From the NCBI GenBank assembly GCA_016704655.1, contig JADIZR010000011.1, positions 115,291-179,290 on the forward strand: a stretch of DNA of 64,000 nt, given 5' to 3'. The notes under the pieces were generated by a model. That model made no database searches. It was given only the letters and a program-made list of their open reading frames with translations, and was not told the DNA's origin. The DNA is from Pseudomonadota bacterium (GTDB lineage: Bacteria > Pseudomonadota > Gammaproteobacteria > Steroidobacterales > Steroidobacteraceae). The translations under genes and the position numbers were made by a program. Of this stretch, positions 53,099 through 61,612 are shown one piece after another; positions within the stretch are counted from its first letter, which is position 1, and the number at the start of each line of letters is the position of its first letter.

Positions 53099-53203
53099 TG
53101 GTTGTTCCGGGTCACCTTAGGATTTCTGATGCACCGGCGCGCGACGCCAGCTGCGACGCTCGTCCACCGTGTCTAAAGGACGGTAACCACCGTGGGCGCA
53201 CCC

Positions 53204-53224
53204 GACAATCCATCTTTGGATAGA
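53204..53224 (+). promoter_or_regulatory. Shared 21-bp site B
   Basis: Reads GACAATC, C, ATCTTTGGATAGA, with an inner inverted repeat ATCCA-TCTT-TGGAT. It is 105 bases before the TonB receptor start and in the same orientation relative to that gene as site A is to the thioesterase. The remainder of 53099-53418 holds a dyad ACGGT-AACC-ACCGT near 53180 and no gene. Confidence 0.6.
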
Positions 53225-53418
53225 GCCGGCCAACTTCGGACCAGGCCGCCCGCCTCACGCGACGGCGGCGAGCTCGGCTTCTAAACCTTTCGGTGGATGT
53301 GGGCGCTGGTCAGCGGCGATAACTTACGCGCACAGAGTCGCTGCGGCAGGGGGTTCATCGATGGAGCGAAACCATTCCGGGCGTGCCAGCGCCCACGGGA
53401 CCGCCGCGACCCTGTGTG

Positions 53419-54276
53419 CTACGAGTGGCTCAGCATCGCGCCGACCTGGGCGCGCCGGCGGACACCGAGCTTGCCCAGGATGTTGACGACGTGCGTCCTG
53501 GCCGTGGCCAGCCCGATCCCGAGTTCCTCCGCGATCGCGGCATTCGACGCGCCCGACTTCATGAGCAGCGCCACCTCGAGCTCGCGCGCGGTCAACCCGC
53601 ACCTGCGCTGCAGATGGCGTCGCTCACGGCTAAGGACGATGCGCGGGTGAAAGCTGAGGTGGTGCTGCATGAATCGCTGGACGGCAGGCCATTGAACGCT
53701 GGATTCGAAACCCGCGCGGCCCTTCTTGAACAGTGCGATCGCGGCCACAGGCAAATCGCCATCCCACATCACCAGGTCGATCTCGTCTTCATACCCGTGG
53801 AACCTGAGGAAGCCCTCGTATCTTTCGACGCTCGTTCGATCCGGCGAATCGGACCTGCGTTTCGCCAGGGATCCGACCTTTTGATTGCGGGATACCAGGA
53901 GGGAGAGATTCAGCGGATCGATCTCGGCGGCGCTCTCTTTATAGTGGGCAAGCAGGTTCGGAGCCAGGAACGCGGTTGCCGGGGAGTCATCCGCGACCGG
54001 GTGCCCGTCGGCCCAGTCTATCCAGAAGAAGGCCGCCGCGGACGTCTGCAGCGCGCCCGTCAAGAAAAAACAGCATCTCCTGGACGACGCGTGCGCCGCG
54101 ATCGGAAGCATCTCCGAGCATGAACGTTGTCCCCGAGTATGAGGTCGATCCAGGCAGCGCGCGCCCGTTCGATGATGGTTGCGGACTTCGGACCCGTGCG
54201 TCCAGCGTCGATGCGATGGCCGCGCTGTAGCGCCCCTTGCCAACAGCTCCCGAAAATTCAGTCTGTCTCGCGCCAT
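53419..54276 (-). CDS. LuxR-type regulator (module 1), several frameshifts
   Basis: Intact C-terminal half: a sensor with YEGFLRFHGYEDEIDLVMWDGDLPVAAIALF and a LuxR HTH (CGLTARELEVALLMKSGASN, GIGLATARTHVVNILGKL). Upstream, three frames must be joined at homopolymers (T6 at 54065-54070, G4 at 54131-54134 and 54233-54236), giving MARDRLNFRELLARALQRGHRIDAG, SATIIERARAAWIDLIL and MLGDASDRGARVVQEMLFFL, then the sensor. About 285 residues when joined. It is a paralogue of the regulator at 59299-60339. The sensor shares no known signal; it is probably the local activator of the receptor modules. Confidence 0.8.
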   Translation of the reverse strand: MARDRLNFRELLARGATARPSHRRWTHGSEVRNHHRTGARCLDRPHTRGQRSCSEMLPIAAHASSRRCCFFLTGALQTSAAAFFWIDWADGHPVADDSPATAFLAPNLLAHYKESAAEIDPLNLSLLVSRNQKVGSLAKRRSDSPDRTSVERYEGFLRFHGYEDEIDLVMWDGDLPVAAIALFKKGRAGFESSVQWPAVQRFMQHHLSFHPRIVLSRERRHLQRRCGLTARELEVALLMKSGASNAAIAEELGIGLATARTHVVNILGKLGVRRRAQVGAMLSHS

Positions 54277-54320
54277 ACAGCGTGTCAATCAAGGCCGTGC
54301 CGTCAAGGAGAGGATCGACG

Positions 54321-54918
54321 ATGCCATCTGGAATCTGCATGCCTGCCATCGTCCGCATGAGGTTCGAGGCCCGCAGCTCCGTATTGGTCCGGTACGGGCT
54401 GATCTCGGTCGCCGGTTTGCTGCTCCTGAGCCTACCCGGAACGGCGCGGTCCGCTGAGGCCGTGGAGACGCCCTGCACGGCGCCCGTCGTTGCCGCTGAA
54501 CCCCTGCAACCGCCTGTGGCGACGATACCGCGCAGCACTCCCGACGTCGGCTACATCGATCCGGCCGTCTTCAAGTCGATCAACGTCAGCCAGACCGTCC
54601 GCGCCCATGGCACGGTCTACTTTTCCGGCATCGTAGCAGCCACTGGCCACGGCGAGGTCGTAGCGAAGGACGATGCCGCCGGCCAGATACGGTCCGTCCT
54701 GCGGACGCTGGACCGCCTGCTGAACGAGGAGGGCCTGAGCTTCGCGAACCCTGGTGTCGACGACGGTCTACGCGAGCAACCTCGATGCGATCGCGTCGCA
54801 GCTCGCGATATTCGCCGAGGCATTCGAGGGGCACCCGCCCACCATGACGCTGATCGAGGTGAAGGCGCTGGCCTCGCCGGATTACATGCTCGAACTGGTA
54901 GCGGTCGCCGCACGGTGA
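54321..54918 (+). CDS. Exported RidA-family protein, one frameshift
   Basis: About 198 residues joined. Start ATG 54321 has AAGGAG upstream; a signal helix (VLVRYGLISVAGLLLLSL) follows, so it is exported. The RidA fold reads VSQTVRAHGTVYFSGIVAA, AGQIRSVLRTLDRLLNEEG. The frame breaks in the CCC at 54749-54751; removing one C gives SFANLVSTTVYASNLDAIAS, PPTMTLIEVKALASPDYMLEL and ends at TGA 54916-54918. RidA hydrolyses reactive imines and enamines. A periplasmic copy beside an amine oxidase and a transaminase fits clearing their imine products. It starts 44 bases from the divergent LuxR gene. Confidence 0.85.
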
Positions 54919-55002
54919 AGCGGAATCGATCCCTGCCCTCGCGGCGACGCCGATTGCTCGTTCTCGACGATACCGATAGCTCCATTTGACCTGGGAAATC
55001 CG

Positions 55003-57291
55003 ATGCACAATCTCCTTTACGCAATCCTGGCGATTGCCGGGGCGGCATCTGTCGCAACACTGTCGCCGACCGCCCTTGCGCAGCAAGCCGAACCGACGGC
55101 ACCCGAACGCGAGAATTCCCCGGTTATCGAGGAGATCGTCGTAACCGCACAGAGGCGGACCGAAGACGTGCAGAACGTCCCGATCGCTATGAGCGTGCTG
55201 ACGGGTGAGCAGCTGGGCGCACAGGGCATCCGTCGGGCGGAAGACCTGGGCATCGGCGTTCCCAATCTGCAGATCAGTCAGCCTCTCGGGCAGGGCTTGC
55301 CTGTCTTTTCGCTGCGTGGCGTGTCCATGTCGGACTACAGCCTGTCGCAGAACGGTCCGATCGCCGTCTATTACGACGAGGTCTACAAGGGGAACTGGGC
55401 GATCATGGGGGTCGGGTTCTTCGACCTCGAGCGGGTCGAAGTCCTGAAGGGACCGCAGGGAACATTGTACGGCAAGAACACGACCGGCGGCGCGATCAAC
55501 CTCATCGCGCGCAGGCCGCAGTTCGAAACCGGCGGCAGCCTGTCCGCCGGCTACGGCAACTACGATCACTACAGCGCCGAGGGTGCGCTTGAGGTGGCGC
55601 TCAGCGAGACGCTCGGTGCGCGCGTCGCCTTCACGATGGATCGCGCGGACGGTACGGTGGAGAACGCGTACCCCGGCGCGCCTGACGCGAGTTCGACTCG
55701 CCAGCACGGCATTCGCGCGAGCCTTCGCTTCAACCCTAGCGAAAACCTGGACCTCACGCTGCGTGCGTCGACGTCGTTGCAGAACCCCTGGAATTACGGC
55801 ATTCCGGCCACGCCCGGCCCCGATGGAATCGGCGCGCCCGTCTACAACCTGTTCGGCATCCCCGGAGACTTCCGAACGGGACTCGACAGGCGGGAAATCG
55901 AGACGCCGGACATTCGCAAACAGGACTTCCGGACGAACGCGATCGCCGCCAACGCCGACATCCGCCTGGGCGAGACGATCACGCTGACCTCGATCACCTC
56001 CTGGGACGAGGGAACGATGGAACTCGGCGAGGACGGTGAGGGAACCCCGCTTGAAATGGGCTTCAACAGCTATTACGGCAAGACCACGCAGGTTACGCAG
56101 GACCTGCGGTTGACGAGCGACTTCGACGGTCCGTTCAACTTCATCGTCGGCGCGTTTTATGGCGACGAGGAGATTTCCAACCACACCGACCTGCGGTTCT
56201 TCATGGACATCGACGTCAACGACGACGGAGGCATCGATGCGCAGGATTGCCTCGATGGCGGGTTCTTCATTGCGTGCAACTACTACAACCGCTTCAGGCA
56301 GAAGAAGACTAGCATCGCCGCATACTCCGACCTCAGGTATGAGCTGACCGACACGGTCACGCTGCGCGGAGGTCTGCGCTACACGCAAGACAAGGGCGAA
56401 CTGCGAGATTTTCTCGCTCAGTTGCGCGCGCCGGATCGCACACCGCTGTTCAACGTCATCCCGGGTAGCGACACGGACCTGTCCGCGACGTCCTCGATGG
56501 ACTTCGACGATGACAACGTCTCCGGCAAGATCGGCGTGGACTACGCGCTGTCCGGCGAGGCCATGCTCTATGCCAGCTACAGCCGCGGGTATCGCGGGGC
56601 GGCGTTCAATGCGCAGGCCTTCTTCAGCCCGGATGAACTCAGCATTGCCGAGCCCGAGGAAATTCAGGCCGTCGAAGCCGGATTCAAGTCGGAACTCTTC
56701 GGTCGGCGCGTGCGCTTCAACGGATCCGCGTTCTGGTACGAATACGAGAACCAGCAGGTGCTCGACGTCGATCCGGACACCCTCGTCCAGTCCCTGGTCA
56801 ACCTGCCGAAATCGCGCATCGTGGGCGTCGAACTGGATCTCCAGGCCAGGGTGACGGACGCACTAGGCTTTTCCGCGGCGGTCGGGTACACCGACAGCGA
56901 GGTGCGGGAAGGCAGCTCGCAGGGTATCGACATCAGCGGCAACCGATTAATCAGTGCGCCAAGCTTCACAGTATCGACCTCCGTCGACTGGTCGATTCCG
57001 CTGGGCCAGTGGGGCGCGGCCGATGCACGGGTCGATGCGGCGTATGCGTCGAAGCAGTACTACGACCTGCTGAATCGCGCGAGCACCGCCCAGGACGCCT
57101 ACTGGTTGATGAACAGCCGAATCCGGCTGCATCCCGAGGACGACCGCTACGGCGTGGCGCTGTGGGTAAAGAACCTGACGAACACCTTCTATCGCACCGG
57201 CCGATACGATGCGATGGACGGGTTCGGATACATCTACAACCACGTCAACGAGCCGAGGACCTACGGGGTTACGGTCGACGTGCGGTTCTGA
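55003..57291 (+). CDS. TonB-dependent receptor (module 2)
   Basis: 762 residues: signal peptide (LAIAGAASVATLSPTALAQ), TonB box IEEIVVTAQRR, plug with FSLRGVSMSDYSLSQNGPIAVYYDEVY and VEVLKGPQGTLYGKNTTGGAINL, and barrel ending PRTYGVTVDVRF. It is a close paralogue of the receptor at 50849-53098, with conserved plug and barrel loops. Near residue 401 it has DIDVNDDGGIDAQDCLDGGFF, the same EF-hand-like loop. Lies 84 bases after ridA and 40 bases before the SpdH-like oxidase, so the three form one operon. Confidence 0.93.
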   Translation: MHNLLYAILAIAGAASVATLSPTALAQQAEPTAPERENSPVIEEIVVTAQRRTEDVQNVPIAMSVLTGEQLGAQGIRRAEDLGIGVPNLQISQPLGQGLPVFSLRGVSMSDYSLSQNGPIAVYYDEVYKGNWAIMGVGFFDLERVEVLKGPQGTLYGKNTTGGAINLIARRPQFETGGSLSAGYGNYDHYSAEGALEVALSETLGARVAFTMDRADGTVENAYPGAPDASSTRQHGIRASLRFNPSENLDLTLRASTSLQNPWNYGIPATPGPDGIGAPVYNLFGIPGDFRTGLDRREIETPDIRKQDFRTNAIAANADIRLGETITLTSITSWDEGTMELGEDGEGTPLEMGFNSYYGKTTQVTQDLRLTSDFDGPFNFIVGAFYGDEEISNHTDLRFFMDIDVNDDGGIDAQDCLDGGFFIACNYYNRFRQKKTSIAAYSDLRYELTDTVTLRGGLRYTQDKGELRDFLAQLRAPDRTPLFNVIPGSDTDLSATSSMDFDDDNVSGKIGVDYALSGEAMLYASYSRGYRGAAFNAQAFFSPDELSIAEPEEIQAVEAGFKSELFGRRVRFNGSAFWYEYENQQVLDVDPDTLVQSLVNLPKSRIVGVELDLQARVTDALGFSAAVGYTDSEVREGSSQGIDISGNRLISAPSFTVSTSVDWSIPLGQWGAADARVDAAYASKQYYDLLNRASTAQDAYWLMNSRIRLHPEDDRYGVALWVKNLTNTFYRTGRYDAMDGFGYIYNHVNEPRTYGVTVDVRF

Positions 57292-57331
57292 CGCCTCGCG
57301 TCAGCAGCGACCGAGTACGAGAAATCCATCC

Positions 57332-59731
57332 ATGACTTCGATGAACGACGAGAGCGGCATGATGAATCTTGGCACTGAGGACGAGGCACCCCGCACCCTG
57401 TCGCGACGCGCGTTCCTGGATGGCGTCGCATTTGCAGTTGGGGCAGCCGCGACCGCAACGCTGGGCTCCGCGTCCACCTCGCAAGCCGCAGCGACCGCGG
57501 TCGACGCCGGTGCTACGGCGCCGGTCGCAACCGCCGCACCGGCTGCGCGGGCGGCAACGCGCCTGGACACCTCCACGCCCCCAATGCACTCGCCCGAATA
57601 CCCACCGGGCCTGCAGGGATTGCGTGGCCAGCCGAACAAGGCATTTGAGGTTCCACACGCCATTCGCGACGGCAAGTCGTTCGGTGACGCAACCGATACC
57701 GGCGAGTCCTACGACCTGGTCGTGGTGGGCGCGGGCGCGAGCGGCCTTGCCGCCGCGTACTTCTACAAGAAGAAGCTTCCGCGCGCGCGAATCCTCGTCC
57801 TGGAGGCGTCAGACGACTTCGGCGGAGTGGCCAAGCGCACCGAGTTCCTGGTCAAGGGCAAACGTTACATCAACTGTGGTGGCGCCCTGGCGGTCCAGTA
57901 TGACGGCACCTACTCACCGGAAGGCAAGTCGCTGCTGGCCGACATCGGCGTCCACGCCGAGCGGTACTGGGCGTCGGTCGAGGAGACGGCCGCGCGGAAG
58001 AAGGAGCCTGCGATCGAACTCGACGACGCGACCTTCTTCGATAAAGAGACCTGGGGATCCGATCGACTGGTTCGCTCCTACGTCGACCCTTACGTGGCCA
58101 ACCGTCGCGGCCCTTCACCGACCACCGCCACGCCGGCCGAACTCGCGGCCAAGTGGACCGCGTTCCTGAAGGAAGCGCCGTTCTGCGCCCGGGTCAAGCG
58201 CGACATCCTGCGCGTGATCACCGGCACCACGGATTACATGGCCGGCCTGTCGGTCGAGGAAAAGATCGCATGGCTCAAGCGCATGTCGTACCGGGACTAC
58301 CTGGTCAAAGTGGTCAAGATATCGCCCGATGTGTTCGAGTTCTGGGAGACGCCGCTCACCGGTTTTTCGAACGCTTCGGCCGGTCCGGACACATACAGCG
58401 CGTGGACGGCTTTCCGGCGTGGCCTGGGCGGCTTCCAGGGCATGGGCCTGCCAGTCTCGGTGCTGTCGATCGCCGATTACATGGACGACGAGCAAGCCGG
58501 CAAGTGGATTGTCTTCCCGGACGGTCTCTACAGCATCTCGCGCCTGCTGATCCGCTGGCTGAACCCTGAAGCGCTGCCGGGCACGACACAGGAAGACTCG
58601 ATCCACACATACTTCAACTACGACGCACTGGACAAGCCAGAAAAGGCGGTGCGCATCCGCCTGAACAGCCCCGTCGTGCAGGTGCGCCACGTCGGCGACC
58701 CCTCCGTCGCCGTGCAGGTGGCGGTGACCTACGTCAACGGCGGTCGGGCATTCAAGGTCAAGGGTGCGGCCGTCGTCATGGCGTGCTTCAACGCCATGAT
58801 CCCCTACATCTGCCCCGAATTGCCTGAGGAGCAGAAGGCGGCGCTGCGGCTGCTGGTGCGCCAGCCGCATCACATGACCACGATTGCCCTCAACAACTGG
58901 CGCGCCCATGCAAAGGCGCATCTCAACTACGTCGCTTTCCCGACCATGCCCGGGCTACACGAGGAGTTCTGGGGTCCCCGCGGCGGGTACGAGGTGCCAT
59001 GCCTGGGCGTGGACCAGCGCGTGACCGACCCGGACGAGCCGCTCATCATCACCGCCTGGAGCAACTGGGCGGCCTCGGGCCTGCCGCCGCGGGAGAGTTT
59101 CCGTGCGGGGCGGGCCCAGCATGTCGAGCTCACCGAGGCCGATTACCTCAAGGATCTCGAGGCGAAGCTGCAGCGAATCCTGGGCCCCTACGGGTTCGAC
59201 GCCGACAACGACATCGAGGGCATGATCGTCAATCGCTTCGGTCACGGCATGGCGGGCGGCATGAACGGCCTGTTCGATCCGGAGCCGCCGCGGCCCGATC
59301 AAGAGCAGTTCGTGATTGGCCGCAAGCGCTTCAATCTCATCACCATCGCCAACTCCGACGCCTCGGGCGTGGCGCTGACCCAGGCCGCCATCGACCAGGC
59401 CAACCGGGCGGTGAACGAGATCGTCCAGGATCTCGTGCAGCCCCAGCCGATTTCGAGTTTGGATCGAGGGTGTGATCTCGCCGCTGCATCGCGCATCGCG
59501 GAATGTGACCCAACTGCTCGCCGGTGCATCGAGCACCCCCCTACGGGATCGCAGCAATCATTGCTCGTCAGTTCAACCTGGCCTGCAGGGTCATGTACCA
59601 GACAGGCGATGGCAAGGCGGCTGTCGACGCCCATCTTGTCGAGAATGCTCACGACGTGGGACTTCACGGTGCCGACGCTGATCCCGAGGCTCGCCGCGAT
59701 CTGGCTGTTGTCCTTGCCGATCAGGATGTGA
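57332..59731 (+). CDS. Tat-exported SpdH-like FAD amine oxidase
   Basis: Starts at ATG 57332 (MTSMNDESG). A Tat signal RTLSRRAFLDGVAFAVG leads an exported protein. The core matches the spermidine dehydrogenase-like family: AFEVPHAIRDGKSF, FAD site YDLVVVGAGASGLAAAYFYKKK, SDDFGGVAKRTEF, GWALGGFQGMGLPVS-like segment and MIVNRFGHGMAGGMNGLFDPE. The family oxidises amines such as spermidine in the periplasm. The good coding ends at IVQDLVQ near 59447; after that the frame turns Arg/Ser-rich and overlaps the opposite LuxR gene by over 400 bases. A stop in another frame at 59475 is likely the true end (about 714 residues). Confidence 0.88.
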   Translation: MTSMNDESGMMNLGTEDEAPRTLSRRAFLDGVAFAVGAAATATLGSASTSQAAATAVDAGATAPVATAAPAARAATRLDTSTPPMHSPEYPPGLQGLRGQPNKAFEVPHAIRDGKSFGDATDTGESYDLVVVGAGASGLAAAYFYKKKLPRARILVLEASDDFGGVAKRTEFLVKGKRYINCGGALAVQYDGTYSPEGKSLLADIGVHAERYWASVEETAARKKEPAIELDDATFFDKETWGSDRLVRSYVDPYVANRRGPSPTTATPAELAAKWTAFLKEAPFCARVKRDILRVITGTTDYMAGLSVEEKIAWLKRMSYRDYLVKVVKISPDVFEFWETPLTGFSNASAGPDTYSAWTAFRRGLGGFQGMGLPVSVLSIADYMDDEQAGKWIVFPDGLYSISRLLIRWLNPEALPGTTQEDSIHTYFNYDALDKPEKAVRIRLNSPVVQVRHVGDPSVAVQVAVTYVNGGRAFKVKGAAVVMACFNAMIPYICPELPEEQKAALRLLVRQPHHMTTIALNNWRAHAKAHLNYVAFPTMPGLHEEFWGPRGGYEVPCLGVDQRVTDPDEPLIITAWSNWAASGLPPRESFRAGRAQHVELTEADYLKDLEAKLQRILGPYGFDADNDIEGMIVNRFGHGMAGGMNGLFDPEPPRPDQEQFVIGRKRFNLITIANSDASGVALTQAAIDQANRAVNEIVQDLVQPQPISSLDRGCDLAAASRIAECDPTARRCIEHPPTGSQQSLLVSSTWPAGSCTRQAMARRLSTPILSRMLTTWDFTVPTLIPRLAAIWLLSLPIRM

Positions 59732-60339
59732 CGGACAATGTCGAGTTCGCGGGGCTTGAGGTCGAGCTTTCGAACCAGGTAGTCTTCGACGCACATTGAC
59801 CGGGTGCGCCAATGCAACCTGAGTGTCGACTGGATGAAGTCGCGCAGGCCATCCCAGTCGAATCCGTCCAGGGAGAACGGCGACTGCTGTTGCGTACGCA
59901 CGAGCGCCAGGCACGCGAAAGGCTTTGCCTCGTGCCAGAACACGAGATCTATCTCGTCACCGACGTTCAACGAGCTCAGATACGCCGCGTATTCGGCGTC
60001 GACGGATTCCGGATCCAGTCTCTGCTCGTGCCGCAGCGCAGCGACCCGACGTTTCCGATCCCGCAGCCGGCCGATATGAAGCGGGTCTTTCTGACCAATG
60101 GTCTGGAGGTAAACGTCGAGACGCGTCATGAACGGATTGAGATTGAGCCACTCCGGGGCGACCCATTCGTCGTTCGGGCCGACCCAGAACAGCAGCGAGG
60201 AATGCGAACCGCTCAACGCGAGCGTGTGCTCCAGGAGCCGCTGAACCATCACGGAGGAGTGCGGGTCGGGCCGCACGAGCGGGAGCAGGGACGGCTCCGG
60301 CCCCAAAGATGTCGTCGTGTTCAGCGATATGCTGGTCAT
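59299..60339 (-). CDS. LuxR-type regulator (module 2)
   Basis: From ATG 60339 (MTSISLNTTTSLG), sensor with SVMVQRLLEHTLALSGSHSSLLFWVG and YLSSLNVGDEIDLVFWHEAKPFACLALV, then LuxR HTH (LDLKPRELDIVRHILIGKDN, GISVGTVKSHVVSILDKMGVD). The sensor parts DEIDLVxW...PxAxxAL are shared with the first LuxR. The true end is probably TGA 59573-59575 if one base in the CC at 59598-59599 is spurious, giving ACLYMTLQARLN as the C-terminus; as read it runs to 59299, into the oxidase gene. It is convergent with the oxidase and may regulate the second receptor operon. Confidence 0.85.
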   Translation of the reverse strand: MTSISLNTTTSLGPEPSLLPLVRPDPHSSVMVQRLLEHTLALSGSHSSLLFWVGPNDEWVAPEWLNLNPFMTRLDVYLQTIGQKDPLHIGRLRDRKRRVAALRHEQRLDPESVDAEYAAYLSSLNVGDEIDLVFWHEAKPFACLALVRTQQQSPFSLDGFDWDGLRDFIQSTLRLHWRTRSMCVEDYLVRKLDLKPRELDIVRHILIGKDNSQIAASLGISVGTVKSHVVSILDKMGVDSRLAIACLVHDPAGQVELTSNDCCDPVGGCSMHRRAVGSHSAMRDAAARSHPRSKLEIGWGCTRSWTISFTARLAWSMAAWVSATPEASELAMVMRLKRLRPITNCS

Positions 60340-60662
60340 GGTGCCTTGGAGAAAATGCTTGCCGCGGACGCGTTCTTGCGGACTTTCCCGGCTGCGCACC
60401 CGCACGGGCGGGCGCCGTGCCAGCCTTCGCGCATGAAGCTCCATACCGCGATCGGCTGTCAAGGGGATGCCGGCAAGGCTAAGTCTCGACGATGCGGGCC
60501 GCTGTTGGCCCCGTCATCACCTGAGGCACCGGTTCGTCTCCGAGAAAAAGCGGGGCGTTGACGCGAACAGACCACGACTTCCCACCGGATGCCGATACCC
60601 GGAACCCGCTGCACTTGGAAGTGCTGGCCAGGGACCGAAACGAACCATCGACACGCGGATTT
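60340..60662. other. Intergenic region without a supported gene
   Basis: 323 bases between the LuxR start and the YgbA-type gene end. All open frames here are Arg-rich and lack family marks. The promoter of the LuxR gene should lie at its left end; no clear box pair was found. No repeats were seen. Confidence 0.5.
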
Positions 60663-61040
60663 TCAGTCCGGCGTCCGTTGTCTGCGCCGCGCGTCCATCG
60701 GATGCTCGACCCGCCGTGCCTTGTCCATGAAATGCGTCAGGGTCAGCCACGGATGCCGCAGCAGCATGCGCGGCCCGGCATAGCGCATGATGTCGCGAGC
60801 CAGCTGGCGCGGCTGCGGCTTGTAACAGTGGATCGGGCACTTCGCGCAGGTGGGCTTCTCCGGGCCGTAAGGACATTTCTCAAGCCGGCGCTCGGCGTAG
60901 TCGAGGAACCCCCGGCAGTCCGCGCACAATCCAACGCCCGCCGCACTGGCGTGTTTGTGCCCGCGGCAATAAATCCCCACCATGACCTGCATCGTGCGCC
61001 ATTCGCGCCGCAGGTGACCGCTTTCTAGACGAGGGTCCAT
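60663..61040 (-). CDS. YgbA-type (nitrous oxide-stimulated promoter family) protein
   Basis: 125 residues from ATG 61040. A Cys-rich protein: LRREWRTMQVMVGIYCRGHKH, LCADCRGFLDYAERRLEKCPYG, KPTCAKCPIHCYKPQPRQ and RDIMRYAGPRMLLRHPWLTLTH. This pattern of CxxC and CxxCPxHCY is that of E. coli YgbA, whose gene responds to nitric oxide. The cysteines may bind iron or zinc. No NsrR-like site was recognised upstream. Confidence 0.88.
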   Translation of the reverse strand: MDPRLESGHLRREWRTMQVMVGIYCRGHKHASAAGVGLCADCRGFLDYAERRLEKCPYGPEKPTCAKCPIHCYKPQPRQLARDIMRYAGPRMLLRHPWLTLTHFMDKARRVEHPMDARRRQRTPD

Positions 61041-61121
61041 GGCGGCAGCATGCCCTGAGCCCGGTGCCACGGCGCTCCGGACTTTCCACGACGCTGCACA
61101 GGAGACGGGACCTGGCGCGAT

Positions 61122-61538
61122 TCAACCCGGCGACACGACCGCCATGGTCGCATTCAGCTTGGCAACCAGTTCCACCCGGCCTCCCTCCTCCGCCCAGACC
61201 TGCGCTTCGACCACGGCCAGGCGCCGGCCCGGCTTCAGCACTTCGGCACGACAGCGCAACGTCTCACCGCGGGCGCCGCGCAGGAGGTTTATCTTGTACT
61301 CGGCAGTGACGACATGCTCGCCCGCCTGCAGATCCGTGGACGCGGCTGCACCCGCGCAGTGGTCCGCCAGCGTGGCGATCACTCCAGCATGGACCACCTT
61401 CGTCTGCTGCAGTTGCCAGGGTTGCAGGGCGAGACTCGCCTCGCAGAATCCCGGCCCGAGATTCTCGAGTTCGATGCCAAGGTGAGCGATGAACGGTGCG
61501 CTCCTGAACACGCTGCGCAGCGATTCGTCGATGTCCAT
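61122..61538 (-). CDS. PaaI family thioesterase
   Basis: 138 residues from ATG 61538 (MDIDESLRSVFRSAPFIAHLG). Hotdog fold with VVHAGVIATLADHCAGAAA (HGG-like catalytic region reads HAG) and VVTAEYKINLLRGARGETLR. It hydrolyses an acyl-CoA of unknown kind. The frame extends to 61643 but the added residues are not part of the family. Divergent from the RarD gene. Confidence 0.88.
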   Translation of the reverse strand: MDIDESLRSVFRSAPFIAHLGIELENLGPGFCEASLALQPWQLQQTKVVHAGVIATLADHCAGAAASTDLQAGEHVVTAEYKINLLRGARGETLRCRAEVLKPGRRLAVVEAQVWAEEGGRVELVAKLNATMAVVSPG

Positions 61539-61612
61539 GGCCGCGGACCTCGTTGTCGGTTCAGCCTGATGACCGTGCCCATCGTAGCGGGATTTGCCAC
61601 AATGCGCGCCCC

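Noticed and set aside
54586..56388. 600-codon minus-strand open frame
   Set aside because: Antisense shadow of RidA and the second TonB receptor; composition is Arg/Val/Asp-rich and non-native.
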